A stretch of 64,000 bases of DNA. It comes from Acidobacteriota bacterium. GTDB taxonomy: Bacteria; Acidobacteriota; Blastocatellia; Pyrinomonadales; Pyrinomonadaceae. The notes beneath the pieces are model-generated. The model searched no databases, was not told where the DNA came from, and saw only the letters and a program-made list of their open reading frames with translations. The stretch spans positions 1 through 64,000 of the forward strand of contig RFGC01000043.1 of assembly GCA_003697135.1 (NCBI GenBank). Reading direction: 5' to 3'. The position numbers and the translations under genes are program-made. This document shows, in pieces, positions 28,521-38,700 of the stretch; positions within the stretch are counted from its first letter, which is position 1; every line of letters starts with the position of its first letter.

Positions 28521-29837
28521 ATGGGAAAGATTTCAGTTGAAGGAAAAAACTCGAAAGAAAGAATATATCGTGACCCTGTTCACAATATAATCCGCATAAG
28601 GACGGATGAAAAGATTGGTGAATTACTGGTTCATTTGATTGATACTGCTGAATTCCAGAGACTTCGGCGTATAAAACAGCTTGGACTAGCGATGTTTACC
28701 TATCAAGGCGCCGAGCATTCGCGTTTTACGCACAGTTTGGGCGTTTTGCATTTGATAAATAGAGTGCTTGAAAAGCTTTCGTCAAAATACACAATCAAGG
28801 GCGAGGATCAATCTGTTATAAAGTGTGCTGCGCTTCTTCACGATATTGGGCATGGTGCTTTTTCGCATGTATTTGAAAAAATATTGAATTTTCATCATGA
28901 AGATTTCACTATAGAAACAATTTCGAGTGAAGAAACAGAAATTGGAAGAGCTTTGAAAAGTTTCTCTAGTGATTTTCCTGAACGGGTTGCATCAGTTATT
29001 CGTGGCAAATTCAATTCTGTAGCACTTTCACAATTGGTTTCTTCGCAACTTGATGTTGACCGGATGGATTATCTTTTGCGTGATTCCTTGATGACAGGCG
29101 CAAAGTATGGGGTCTATGATTTGGAGTGGATAATCAGAACGCTTGAAATTGACGAAAGTCGTGATCGGATTTATGTTGCTACTGAAGGGCTTCATGCAGT
29201 TGAAGGCTATTTGCAGGCTCGATACTATATGTTCAAGCAAGTGTATTTCCATCGAAACTTGCGTTCTGCCGAAGTTGTTTTGCAGTCACTTTTGAAAAGG
29301 GCAATTGAATTGATCAAAAACAATGGTGATGTCTGGTTTGCGAAAGATACGCCTTTTGAAAAAATCCTAAAACAACAAAAACTCTCTTTGAAAGAGCATT
29401 TGGAAATGGACGATTCAGATGTGATTTTTCATGTAAAAAAGTGGCAGTCTGCAGAAGATAAGGTTCTGTCTGATCTTTCAAAACGTTTCATAAATCGGCG
29501 GCTTTTCAGTGCACTTGATCTTGATATGCCAGAAGATGAGAAAAAATCATTCTTAGAAGAGGCACGGAGAGTTGTAGAAGACGGCGGTTTTGACCCTCAA
29601 TACTACTTCATAGAAGACAAAGCCAGTGACGTTCCTTATTATCTTTACAAGGCTGACGAGAAAGAACCAAAAAGTTTAATTCTGGTTCAAGTTGGACATT
29701 CACGCCCTCAAATTAAAGAGATTTCAGAAGTCAGCCCAGCAGTGGAGAGTCTAAAGAAGGCATACGAACTTCATCGGATATGCTTCCCTTCAGAGCTTAA
29801 AGAAAAAATTCTTCGGCTTTACAAAAAGAAGACATAA
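28521..29837 (+). CDS. HD-domain phosphohydrolase (SAMHD1/dGTPase-like)
   Basis: The start is placed at ATG 28521 (438 residues), because 49 extra residues encoded from 28374 are not family-like and would overlap the Nramp gene. The HD metal site is intact: H71 in HSRFTHSLGV, H107-D108 in LLHDIGHGAFSH, and a distal Asp in DVDRMDYLLRD. YRDPVHNIIRI and QLGLAMFTYQGAEHSRF match the SAMHD1-like HD family, which includes dNTP triphosphohydrolases. The exact substrate is not shown by the sequence. No ribosome site is evident. Confidence 0.85.
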   Translation: MGKISVEGKNSKERIYRDPVHNIIRIRTDEKIGELLVHLIDTAEFQRLRRIKQLGLAMFTYQGAEHSRFTHSLGVLHLINRVLEKLSSKYTIKGEDQSVIKCAALLHDIGHGAFSHVFEKILNFHHEDFTIETISSEETEIGRALKSFSSDFPERVASVIRGKFNSVALSQLVSSQLDVDRMDYLLRDSLMTGAKYGVYDLEWIIRTLEIDESRDRIYVATEGLHAVEGYLQARYYMFKQVYFHRNLRSAEVVLQSLLKRAIELIKNNGDVWFAKDTPFEKILKQQKLSLKEHLEMDDSDVIFHVKKWQSAEDKVLSDLSKRFINRRLFSALDLDMPEDEKKSFLEEARRVVEDGGFDPQYYFIEDKASDVPYYLYKADEKEPKSLILVQVGHSRPQIKEISEVSPAVESLKKAYELHRICFPSELKEKILRLYKKKT

Positions 29838-29875
29838 CAGAAACTATCGAGCAATATCTCTGGAAAAGCTTATAT

Positions 29876-31801
29876 TTACTTCAGTTTATTCAGATATTCC
29901 AAAGCAATTTCTCTTTCCCTCACAGTTACCTTGTTTTTGAAACTGGTCGAGAATCGTAAGAATTCCTGAAGATTTGCTCTTGCTTCTGTTTTTCTACCCA
30001 TCTCGGCGTAGAGAAGACCGAGTCTGAAAAATACCGATTTTGATTCGGGCATCAACTCTCTTTTGGCTCTTTCTTTGACGGTTTCGAGTTCCTGAAGAAC
30101 TTCTTGTTTGCGGTTTAGTTGATAAAGCACTATGGCTGTTTTCACCGTTAGTGACGCATAGTAAATTGGCAGGCGTTTTCGTGCTTGCAGTAGCACTTCA
30201 AGAGCTTTTTCAGGTTCACCTTTTTCGGTGTAGGCAATTGCTATAGCTTCATAAGATTGAAAGAGCTGATACAAGTCCAACTCGTCGGTAGGTTTTTCTA
30301 TGATTTTTTTCAAGTCTTCTACAGCACTATCAAACTTTTTCTGTCCAATTAGACTTCTTCCTCTGCCCAGAAGTGCAAGTGTTGAGGGCTTTATCTCTAT
30401 TGCGCGGTTATACGCTTGTTCAGCTTCCTCAAATCTGTTTCTTTCAAGCAATTCTGCGCCATATTGAACCCAGCTTGAAGCAGACCCACTATCTGTTCGG
30501 ACTGCATGTTCCCAAACCGATAAGTCATCTAGCCAGACTTGGTTATATGAAATTGTCTTCAGGCTTAAGAGTAAAGTTATCAACATTAAAAGCCCTACTC
30601 CGATTCTTTCAGGTTTGCCGACAATTGCGGGAGTTTCAAATCTCAAAACAAAATTCTTCAATTCAGGTAAGATTAACATTAAAAATCCAAGAAGTGGCAG
30701 GTAAAGATAGCGATCATGAACAATGTTGTCTCTTGGGAAAAACGAAGCATTCATTGCTGGAATCAGCGGTAGCAAGAAAAGCATCAAGCCTATCTTTTGC
30801 AATGAAGATTTTCTTGCCACAAGAGCCATTAGGAGAAGAATAAATGCCGAAAGAATTAGTGGCATGAAGAAACTTGAAAAATCCAAACTCTCTACAGGTT
30901 GAACCGAATAGTTAGCACATAACTTAACCGGAAGAGCTATTTGCTTTAGGTAGAATAGAAAAATCGTAGGTGCCGTTAGAAACGCTCCTTTCAAATCTGT
31001 TGAATCTTCGGGAGCATAGGAAAAAGCTCCGATTATCTGATAGCGAATGACGAAGTAAAGAAGGCTAATTGTAAAAAAGGGTAGCGTCAGCTTTATGGCT
31101 TTTACTTGGCTTTTCTCGTGAAAATACCGAAATATGAGGTAGTGGATCAAAAAGCAAAGAAAAACAATCTCTTTAGAGCCGATAGCAATTGCATAGAAGA
31201 AAACTGAAAGAAAGTAGAAAAGGTCATAATCAGAAGATTTTGGATTTGCTTTTTTTGACACGCACCAAAAGGAGGCAAGTAAAAAAACAGCAGCCAGAAG
31301 GTCAGGCGCGCCTGAAATCCAAGCTACAGATTCAACATGAACAGGGTGGACTGCAAAGATGAGCGAAATTGCGAATGCAGAAAATAAGTCTGCGCCCCAG
31401 AGTTTGTAGAGCAAAAGAAAAATCAAAAGAGACACGAACGCATGAAGCAAGACGTTTGTAAGATGCCATCCGAAAGGTTCTGTGCCGAAAAGTTGAAAAT
31501 TTATAATCATCCACGCTACGAATGTTGGTCGCCAGTAGTTGCTTACGGCTATGTTACCGTCGCCTTTGAATGCCCAAACGTCTGAAAAAAGAGCCTTTGT
31601 GTAAAGCTGGGGATTTTGAATCAAAGGATTCATCAATATCTGGCGATTGTCGTCATAAACGAAATCTCCTTTTAGTGAATTCGCAAAAACTCCAAACGCT
31701 ACAATTGCTACAATCAGCGACAAAATCAATGGCTTCTTGTCGGATAGAATTGATTGGTGAAGTTGCTGTGATGTATCTACTTTAGCTTTTTTGCTTTTCA
31801 T
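29876..31801 (-). CDS. Membrane protein with GT-C glycosyltransferase core and TPR repeats (TMTC-like)
   Basis: The start is ATG 31801 (641 residues). The N-terminal two thirds have about ten hydrophobic helices. An early luminal loop contains GDFVYDDNRQILMNP, and HPVHVESVAWISGAPDLLA follows. Both are close to the TMTC O-mannosyltransferase family of eukaryotes and its bacterial relatives. The last ~200 residues are TPR repeats (for example NRFEEAEQAYNRAIEIKPS). A function in protein O-glycosylation on the outer face of the membrane is inferred from the family. A TATAAT lies 6 nt before ATG and no ribosome site is present. Confidence 0.8.
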   Translation of the reverse strand: MKSKKAKVDTSQQLHQSILSDKKPLILSLIVAIVAFGVFANSLKGDFVYDDNRQILMNPLIQNPQLYTKALFSDVWAFKGDGNIAVSNYWRPTFVAWMIINFQLFGTEPFGWHLTNVLLHAFVSLLIFLLLYKLWGADLFSAFAISLIFAVHPVHVESVAWISGAPDLLAAVFLLASFWCVSKKANPKSSDYDLFYFLSVFFYAIAIGSKEIVFLCFLIHYLIFRYFHEKSQVKAIKLTLPFFTISLLYFVIRYQIIGAFSYAPEDSTDLKGAFLTAPTIFLFYLKQIALPVKLCANYSVQPVESLDFSSFFMPLILSAFILLLMALVARKSSLQKIGLMLFLLPLIPAMNASFFPRDNIVHDRYLYLPLLGFLMLILPELKNFVLRFETPAIVGKPERIGVGLLMLITLLLSLKTISYNQVWLDDLSVWEHAVRTDSGSASSWVQYGAELLERNRFEEAEQAYNRAIEIKPSTLALLGRGRSLIGQKKFDSAVEDLKKIIEKPTDELDLYQLFQSYEAIAIAYTEKGEPEKALEVLLQARKRLPIYYASLTVKTAIVLYQLNRKQEVLQELETVKERAKRELMPESKSVFFRLGLLYAEMGRKTEARANLQEFLRFSTSFKNKVTVREREIALEYLNKLK

Positions 31802-31807
31802 GTGGTC

Positions 31808-31813
31808 ATTATA
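31808..31813 (-). promoter_or_regulatory. Perfect -10 box at the start of the TMTC-like gene
   Basis: TATAAT on the minus strand ends 6 nt before the ATG at 31801, so a transcript would begin at about the ATG. The -35 region is poor. Confidence 0.4.
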
Positions 31814-31904
31814 AGCAGTTGTTACAGCAATTGTATAATCTGGTGTTGGCTCAAACTTTGGGTGTGAAGTTAAAAAGTGTTTCCTAAAGCTTACCAATAG
31901 GAGT

Positions 31905-32876
31905 TTGAAAAGCTTGAGTTTTTTGTATTCAAAGCACCTCAATTTTCTTTTTTGGCGATTTGCTTTTCGTTGCAAATATAAACGATTATGGGAAAGTTTT
32001 TCGTTTGCTTTTCGACTGTTGTTGATAATTCTTTTATTTTCCGAAGTCGAAGGGCAAAAAAGATTTGCAGTTGTTTTGGTGCCCGAACAGCAATTTGACT
32101 CCAAAAGTGTTGGCACAAAAGTTTCAACTTTTGAGGAGAAGATTGTTTCAAAGTTTGAAGAGGTTTTTCAGCTACATTTTCGGGTTATTGACTCATCTCT
32201 TGCAAAATCTGCTTTCAAAGCACAAGGATTCCAGTCTCCGTTGAATCTTTCGATTGTAGAGGCAAGAAATTTAGGAAATGCAATTGGTTGTGATTTTTAT
32301 GCACTTGTGAAAGCTGAAGTCTTGTTGCGCACTTCTCTGGAGAAGGGGACATACTACGAAGCTTATTCGGCATTATTTTTCGTTAGCACCGCCACAGGAA
32401 GGCTCTTTTTTTGGAATCTGACTAGGGCTGAGGCTGAAAGCCCAAAATTGGCAGAAGAAAAATTCTTCTCCGCTTTTAATGATTTTTTAACCAAGGCTTT
32501 AACAGAAATTCAACTTGTGCTTGATAAGGATATTAAAGTGCAAGACGCAATGGGATTCCCTGAAATTCCTTCCGAAAATTCGCCTGAAGCTAAGGACTTC
32601 AGACCGCCGATTCCTTATCGGCGTATAAAGCCTGAATATCCTTCGCTTGCGAGCCTTTACGTTGTGACAGCGACAATTGACATTGCTGTTGACATAGACG
32701 AACAAGGTCGGATAGTGGGAACGGAGATTCTAAGGTGGGCAGGTTATGGGCTGGAAGAGTCAGTTATCAACGCCGTAAAGGCTATGAACTGGCGACCTGC
32801 CGAGAGAAAAGGGAAGCCAACACCCGTGCGCGTTTTGCTTAGATACAATTTCAAAAAAGGCGGAGAAGAGAAATGA
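31905..32876 (+). CDS. TonB C-terminal-domain protein with membrane anchor
   Basis: The frame opens at TTG 31905; TTG 31914 fits the AGGAG at 31899-31903 better, so the first residues are uncertain. A hydrophobic stretch at about residues 36-47 (FRLLLIILLF) looks like a signal anchor. Residues about 75-195 form an unassigned alpha/beta domain. The last ~90 residues match the TonB/energy-transducing C-terminal fold (PEYPSLA, IDEQGRIVGTEILR, VINAVKAMNWRPAERKGKP). The terminal stop overlaps the next start as ATGA, so the two genes are translationally coupled. Whether it really energises an outer membrane receptor is unknown. Confidence 0.75.
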   Translation: MKSLSFLYSKHLNFLFWRFAFRCKYKRLWESFSFAFRLLLIILLFSEVEGQKRFAVVLVPEQQFDSKSVGTKVSTFEEKIVSKFEEVFQLHFRVIDSSLAKSAFKAQGFQSPLNLSIVEARNLGNAIGCDFYALVKAEVLLRTSLEKGTYYEAYSALFFVSTATGRLFFWNLTRAEAESPKLAEEKFFSAFNDFLTKALTEIQLVLDKDIKVQDAMGFPEIPSENSPEAKDFRPPIPYRRIKPEYPSLASLYVVTATIDIAVDIDEQGRIVGTEILRWAGYGLEESVINAVKAMNWRPAERKGKPTPVRVLLRYNFKKGGEEK

Positions 32877-33742
32877 TAAGTTTAGGGAGAACAATTTACA
32901 GAGCTTTTGCACCTAGGATTCAGGCAAAACTTCAGCATAGCTTTAGATATTTTCAGCGCAGAATACCACGTCAAGAAATTTCCGAAGGTAGATACATTGT
33001 TCGATTTGCAAGGGATTCAAAAGAAGTCGAAAAAGCCTTAAGATTGCGCTTTGAGGTTTTCAACCTTGAGCTTAAGGAAGGTCTGCAATCATCGTATCTG
33101 ACGGGACGCGATGAAGATGAATTCGATTCAACATGTCACCATTTGATAGCCATTGATAAGGCAAGTAATTGCGTAGTCGGAACTTATCGCTTAAGAACAA
33201 TCGAGATGGCGAAAGGCGCAGATGGGTTCTATTCGTCTCAGGAATTCAGTTTAGAAAACTTGCCCTTAGAAGTTTTGGAGCAATCCGTTGAGATAGGTCG
33301 TGCTTGCATTGCTCGCGAACACAGAAACAGTAAGGTTTTGTTTTTGTTGTGGAAGGGACTGGCGCTTTATTTGACACTCAAGAGGAAGCGATATTTCTTT
33401 GGGTGCTGTTCGCTTGCTTCTCAAGATTGTGCTGAAGGCTTGCGTGTTTACGATTATTTGGTCAAAGCTGGTCATTTTCATCCGTATTTGCGCGTTTTTC
33501 CGCGTGCAGGATACGTTTGCAAAACGGACGAGATTTTGACAGATGAGCTTCTAACTGATGAAACGGTTGAGCTACCGAAGCTTTTTAGAACTTACCTGCG
33601 AATAGGCGCTCGTGTGTGTAGTGAGCCTGCCATTGACAGATATTTCAAGACAATAGATTTCTTCGTCTTGTTCGACGTTAAAGAGATCGATCAGCGCTAT
33701 TATCAAATGTTTTTCTCGGACGCGGGCACGAGGCAGTTTTGA
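32873..33742 (+). CDS. GNAT-type acyltransferase of the OlsB/hemolysin family
   Basis: This 289-residue protein has the pattern of the Acetyltransf_5 family, which includes OlsB, the ornithine N-acyltransferase of ornithine-lipid synthesis. Seen here are LRLRFEVFNLEL, DEFDSTCHHLIAID, VVGTYRLRT, the VEIGRACIAREHRNSKVLFLLWKGL block (core EIGRACIAREHR) and GCCSL. The N-terminal ~30 residues are basic. No OlsA-like acyltransferase is adjacent, so ornithine as acceptor is only a possibility. It overlaps the preceding TonB-like gene by four bases. Confidence 0.75.
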   Translation: MISLGRTIYRAFAPRIQAKLQHSFRYFQRRIPRQEISEGRYIVRFARDSKEVEKALRLRFEVFNLELKEGLQSSYLTGRDEDEFDSTCHHLIAIDKASNCVVGTYRLRTIEMAKGADGFYSSQEFSLENLPLEVLEQSVEIGRACIAREHRNSKVLFLLWKGLALYLTLKRKRYFFGCCSLASQDCAEGLRVYDYLVKAGHFHPYLRVFPRAGYVCKTDEILTDELLTDETVELPKLFRTYLRIGARVCSEPAIDRYFKTIDFFVLFDVKEIDQRYYQMFFSDAGTRQF

Positions 33743-33762
33743 GAAAGTTTTCAGCTATGGTT

Positions 33763-34566
33763 TCAAATTATCGTAGTGACTATTTCTTTTATACTTCTTT
33801 GAAGTTCTTTATCGTCAGTTATAGGTGAGCAAAGAGCCACTTCTGCGGCTTGGATTGGTGGGATTCCTTTTGCTATTAGCTGTGCGGCGTAGATGAGAAG
33901 CCTTGTTGAAACTCCTTCTTCGAGTCCATGCCCGCGCAAATTACGAACCTTTTGGCCTATTCTGACCAAGTCTCTTGCCGTAGCTTCGTCAATTCCGCCT
34001 TCGTGTGCGACTATTGCTGTTTCGGCTTCTAAATCGGGATAGTCGAACTCCATAGCAACGAAACGCTGGCGCGTTGATTGCTTCAAGTCTTTTAGAATTG
34101 ATTGATAGCCGGGATTGTAAGAGACAACTAGCATAAATTCAGGTGGTGCTTCCAAGATTACACTGAGCTTTTCGATTGGTAATCTGCGTCTGTCGTCGGT
34201 CAAAGGGTGTATGATTACGATTGTGTCTTTGCGTGCTTCAACGACTTCGTCGAGGTAGCAGATTGCTCCGATTCGCACTGCTTTTGTCAAAGGCCCATCA
34301 TGCCAAACCGTTTCTTCGCCTTCTAGCAAAAAGCGCCCAACAAGGTCCGTTGCTGACAAGTCTTCATGACACGCAACTGTAATCAAAGGTCTTCCGAGTT
34401 TCCATGCCATATATTCGACAAACCGCGTTTTCCCGCATCCTGTCGGACCTTTGAGCATCACGGGAAGACGTGCTTCATAAGCGGCTTGAAAAACCTCTAC
34501 TTCATTTTTAGTCGGTAAATAGTAAGGTTCGCTTTCGACCTTGTATTTCTCTACAGCAAGTTCCAT
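33763..34566 (-). CDS. MoxR-type AAA ATPase of the CbbQ/NirQ/NorQ family
   Basis: Walker A is GPTGCGKT at residues 40-47, Walker B is CYLDEVVEA near 108-116, and the C-terminal CbbQ-C domain includes [20 protein letters not shown], seen as [14 protein letters not shown]. These ATPases work with a VWA-domain partner (CbbO, NorD) to remodel and activate metalloenzymes such as Rubisco or NO reductase. No such partner or target enzyme is adjacent. The secreted VWA protein at 40418 is a different family in another compartment. It has 267 residues. Confidence 0.85.
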   Translation of the reverse strand: MELAVEKYKVESEPYYLPTKNEVEVFQAAYEARLPVMLKGPTGCGKTRFVEYMAWKLGRPLITVACHEDLSATDLVGRFLLEGEETVWHDGPLTKAVRIGAICYLDEVVEARKDTIVIIHPLTDDRRRLPIEKLSVILEAPPEFMLVVSYNPGYQSILKDLKQSTRQRFVAMEFDYPDLEAETAIVAHEGGIDEATARDLVRIGQKVRNLRGHGLEEGVSTRLLIYAAQLIAKGIPPIQAAEVALCSPITDDKELQRSIKEIVTTII

Positions 34567-34668
34567 AAGCAGTTAAAATTTCATGATAGCATTTATCGGA
34601 AAGATAGGAAAACCAGACTCAGTCAGGCACAAGAAAACTTTTAGCTCTAGGATTTTTGCTCAAAGCAA

Positions 34669-35703
34669 CTAGCTTGTTTTTCTTTCGTCGGCAAAAAGGA
34701 TAGGCGCTACCAAAGGTCTGTAAGATTCGGCTATTTTGATGTAGGCTTCTTTTCTCATGTTCATCATAAACTTCTTTCTTTCCTCTGGTGCGCGTTCTGC
34801 CATTATTGCTCTTCTGACTTCATCTTCGTCGAAGAAAGATTCTTTCGAGGCTTCTTGTCTGTCGTCAACTCTCAAAATCAAAATGCCTTCATCGAGAATT
34901 ATTGGATCAGTAACGCCACCGACCTTTGTTGCTCTTATGTATTTTGCAAAATTTTCGTCAATCTCGCTCATTTTGTAGGTTTGCAGTTTTCCTTTGGTTA
35001 CTTGAACATCAGGGCGGTCAGAGTTTTCGAGTGCTAGCTTGACGAAATCAGCACCAGCACGCAGTTGTGCTACAAGTTTATTGGCTTTTTCCTTAACTTC
35101 TTGTTCATTTCGCCCTGCAAAACTTAAGAAAATTTCCGAAAGAGTTACGGTCTCTGGTCTTGTGAATTTGGCTTTGTTCTTTTCGTAGTAATCCTTTATC
35201 TCCTTGCTTGTTGTGCCCCAATAGATTTTTGCATCAACCTCGCGTTGAAGGACATAATCGCGGCTTAACTGCCTACGCCAAAATTGCCTGAGTTCGTCTG
35301 GGTCAATGCCAACTTTTCTCATTTCCTCCCTTAGGGTTTCTAGCGACTTTATGTTCTGCTCTTTCATGATTTGCAAGAATCTTTGGTTTATCTGTGCTTC
35401 TATTTCAGAATCCAAGCCAAGTTCCTTTGCCTTTTGAAGAAATAATTCATCGTTAATGAGGCTTGCGATTATTTCACCTTGTTTATTTTGAACTTCTGTT
35501 TGTGCTTGTTCAGGAGTTTTCCCTTCACGCACTAACTGATCTGCCAGTTGTTTCATCTCGCGTTTGACGCGCGAAAGTGTTATAACTCCGTCGTTTACTT
35601 GTGCAACAACTTCATCAATTACAACTGCTTCTGTTTCTTGAGCCTTGCCTACGTAAAATGCAAAAACTAAAAAGAAAAGCGAAAATAAAAACTTTCTTAT
35701 CAT
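34669..35703 (-). CDS. Periplasmic peptidyl-prolyl isomerase / chaperone, SurA-like
   Basis: The ATG at 35703 has AAGGAGA 9 nt upstream and starts a signal peptide (MIRKFLFSLFFLVFAFYVG). The mature protein begins with the SurA N-terminal chaperone helix pattern (VAQVNDGVITLSRVKREM). A parvulin-type domain follows at about residues 180-285 (RPETVTLSEIFLS, ADFVKLALENSDRP, GGVTDPIILDEGILILRV). It has 344 residues with one parvulin domain instead of the two of E. coli SurA. The likely role is folding of outer membrane or secreted proteins. It lies immediately downstream of mfd. Confidence 0.87.
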   Translation of the reverse strand: MIRKFLFSLFFLVFAFYVGKAQETEAVVIDEVVAQVNDGVITLSRVKREMKQLADQLVREGKTPEQAQTEVQNKQGEIIASLINDELFLQKAKELGLDSEIEAQINQRFLQIMKEQNIKSLETLREEMRKVGIDPDELRQFWRRQLSRDYVLQREVDAKIYWGTTSKEIKDYYEKNKAKFTRPETVTLSEIFLSFAGRNEQEVKEKANKLVAQLRAGADFVKLALENSDRPDVQVTKGKLQTYKMSEIDENFAKYIRATKVGGVTDPIILDEGILILRVDDRQEASKESFFDEDEVRRAIMAERAPEERKKFMMNMRKEAYIKIAESYRPLVAPILFADERKTS

Positions 35704-35770
35704 TTGCCAGTCTCCTTTTTTCACTAGAGATGTTTCGTTTGCCTTCGTCATGATTATTCGTCATTCTTTC

Positions 35771-38700
35771 CTAAAAATCTGCTATTTGTTTAAGAATCTC
35801 CTCGATTTTGCGAATCGGATCGTCATCTTCAAGAGTAACATACAGAATTCCGTTTGGTGAAAACCTAATTTGTTTGTTGTTTTTAAGCAATTCGATGAGC
35901 TTGTCGGGTGAAGCGGTTGTTTTATCGCTGAACTTGATTGCTACTTTGTTTTGTGTTTTGTCAATTGAAATGACTCTAAGGCGTTCGGCTAGGATTTTTA
36001 ATCTTGAATAGGCAAGTAGATTATTCACAGAATCGGGTATTTTACCGTAGCGATCGCTAAGTGATTCGCGTATTTGCTCCAATTCTTCATTAGATTTTGC
36101 CGAAGCGATTTGTTTATAGACTTTGAGCCTTTGCGAGGTTTCGCTGATATATTCGTTTGGAATGAATACGGGAATACCCAGATTGATCGAAATGCTTTCC
36201 TCGTCTTCTATGATTTCGCCTTGAAGTTCACGGATTGTTCTTTCAAGCATTTTGACGTAAAGCTCGAATCCGAGTGCTTCAACGTGTCCTGATTGTTCTG
36301 CACCTAGAAGATTTCCTGCTCCGCGTAGCTCCAGATCGAGAGCGGCAAGGCGGAAACCTGCACCTAAATCAGAAAATTCACGTATCGCCGCCAGCCTGCG
36401 CCTTGCTATCGGGGAAAGTTCCGCTTCCGAAGGTATCAAAAGATATGCGTATGCACGCCGATTCGAGCGTCCAACTCTCCCGCGAAGTTGATAAAGCTGT
36501 GCAAGCCCGTATGTGTCGGCACGATTGATGATTATTGTGTTCGCTCGCGGAATATCAATCCCGTTTTCAATTATCGTTGTTGCTACCAAAACATCGTATT
36601 TGTAATCAATGAAATCAAGCATTGTTTTCTCAACTTCTTTTTCATTCATTTGCCCATGTGCTATGCAGATTCGAGCTTGTGGAACTATTTGCTTGAGCTT
36701 TGAGGCAATATATTCGATCGTCTCAACGCGGTTATGAATAAAAAAGACTTGCCCGCTGCGCGCAAGTTCTTGTTCTATTGCATTTTTTATGATTTTTTCG
36801 CTGAATTGGACAATCTGAGTGTTTATCGCTAAGCGGTCGCGTGGTGGTGTTTCTATGATTGAAATATCTCTTAAGCCCATCAAAGCCATGTTAAGCGTTC
36901 GTGGGATTGGTGTTGCGCTTAAGGTCAAAACATCAATTGCTTTTTTCATTTTCTTGAGTTTTTCCTTATGCGCTACACCGAAACGCTGTTCTTCATCAAC
37001 TATCAAAAGCCCAAGTCTGGGGATTCTAACATCGTTTGAAAAAATCCGATGGGTTCCGATCAAAATATCAATCTTGCCTTCTTCTAGCGATTTTAGAATT
37101 TGCTTTTGTTCAGCTTTTGAACGAAATCGCGACAAAAGTTCGATATTTACTGGAAAAGCGGCAAATCTGCTTTTGAAAGTCTCGAAATGTTGATATGCAA
37201 GAACTGTTGTAGGAGCTAAAACGACAACTTGCTTATTGTCCATGACGGCCTTGAAAGCGGCACGCATTGCAACTTCTGTTTTTCCGTAACCAACATCGCC
37301 GACTATGAGCCTATCCATCGGTGAGTCTTGCTCCATGTCTTTCTTGACAGCTTCGATGGCTATGGCTTGATCAGGCGTTAGTTCGTATGGAAATGCTTCT
37401 TCAAATTCCTTTTGCCAAACTGTATCTTTTGAGAAAGCAAAACCTTTGACTAGTTTTCTTTCAGCATAGAGACGCAAAAGTTCATCTGCCATTTCGCGCA
37501 TCGCTTTTTTGGCGCGCAATTTCGTTTTCTGCCAATTTATACTGCCTAACTTATCAAGCGAAGGCTGTTTCCCTTCAGCAGAGCCGTATCTTGAAACTAG
37601 GTCGAGCCTTTCAACAGGCACTAAGAGTTTTGCATTGTCGGCATAGACTAAAACCAAGAATTCGCGTTCGATGCCGTCTAGGACAACTTTTTTCAATTGC
37701 TCGAAGCGCCCGATGCCATAATCTACGTGAACAACATAATCGCCGGGTTTTAGGTCGCGAAAATCGGAAATAAAAGCGCTTATGCTTCTTCGTTTTGATT
37801 GCGCTCTTTCGTCTGGTCTTAAAGTTAACGCCTTGCTTTCGCCGAATATCTCTTCTTCCGTTTGAAAGATTAGCTTTAGCGAAGGAAATTCAAATCCGCT
37901 CGATAGCTTGCCAACTACGATTGAAATCGGACGGTCGAAATCGCAACTTTCAGCTAAATGTGCATTTATTTCGTAATCCCTCAAAATCTCAATGATTCTT
38001 CCTGCTATTCCTTCAGAGTTTGCAACTATTACTCTTTTTGAATCAAAAGCCTTAAGTTCGTTAATGAACTCGCGTAAATTGCCGTTGAATTTTCTTGTTG
38101 AGCGCGAAATTATTTCTACTTCATTTGCGAAATCCTGAAAAAGAAAAGCGGATTTATTAGTCAAGTCGGCGATCCTGAAAGGTTCGTCCGTAAGTGCGGC
38201 TTCTATGCCCAGCAGTCTCATCTCAATTCGTTTGAACTGACGGATTTTTTCGCGAAACTCTTCTTCGCTCAGGAAAATCTCTTCTGGTTTCGGGCAGATA
38301 CAATCGGCTTGAAATGCTTCTTGGAATTGGCTTATGTGTTTTTCTTTTTCAGTGATGAGATTTTGTTCAATCATCGAAGGTTCATCAATTGTAAGAACGC
38401 AATCGCTGGGGAGATAGTCGAAGATTGTTGACTTAAGCGGGAAAGCAATTGGTAGCAAAAACTCAATGCCCGGAAATGCTTCGCCTTCATCGGTGAAGGC
38501 TGTGTAATCTTCTATGCTTCTTTTGAATCTTGCGAAGGCTTCAGAGTCAGCGGAAAACTTTTCTCTAACGATTCTTCCCCACTCTTTGAGTTTTTCTGCA
38601 TCAAAGAAAAATTCCCTCATTGGAGCGATTGATGCAGATTCGATTTTTTCGACGGAAAGTTGAGTGTTGGGATCGAATCTTCTGATTGAATCAACCATGT

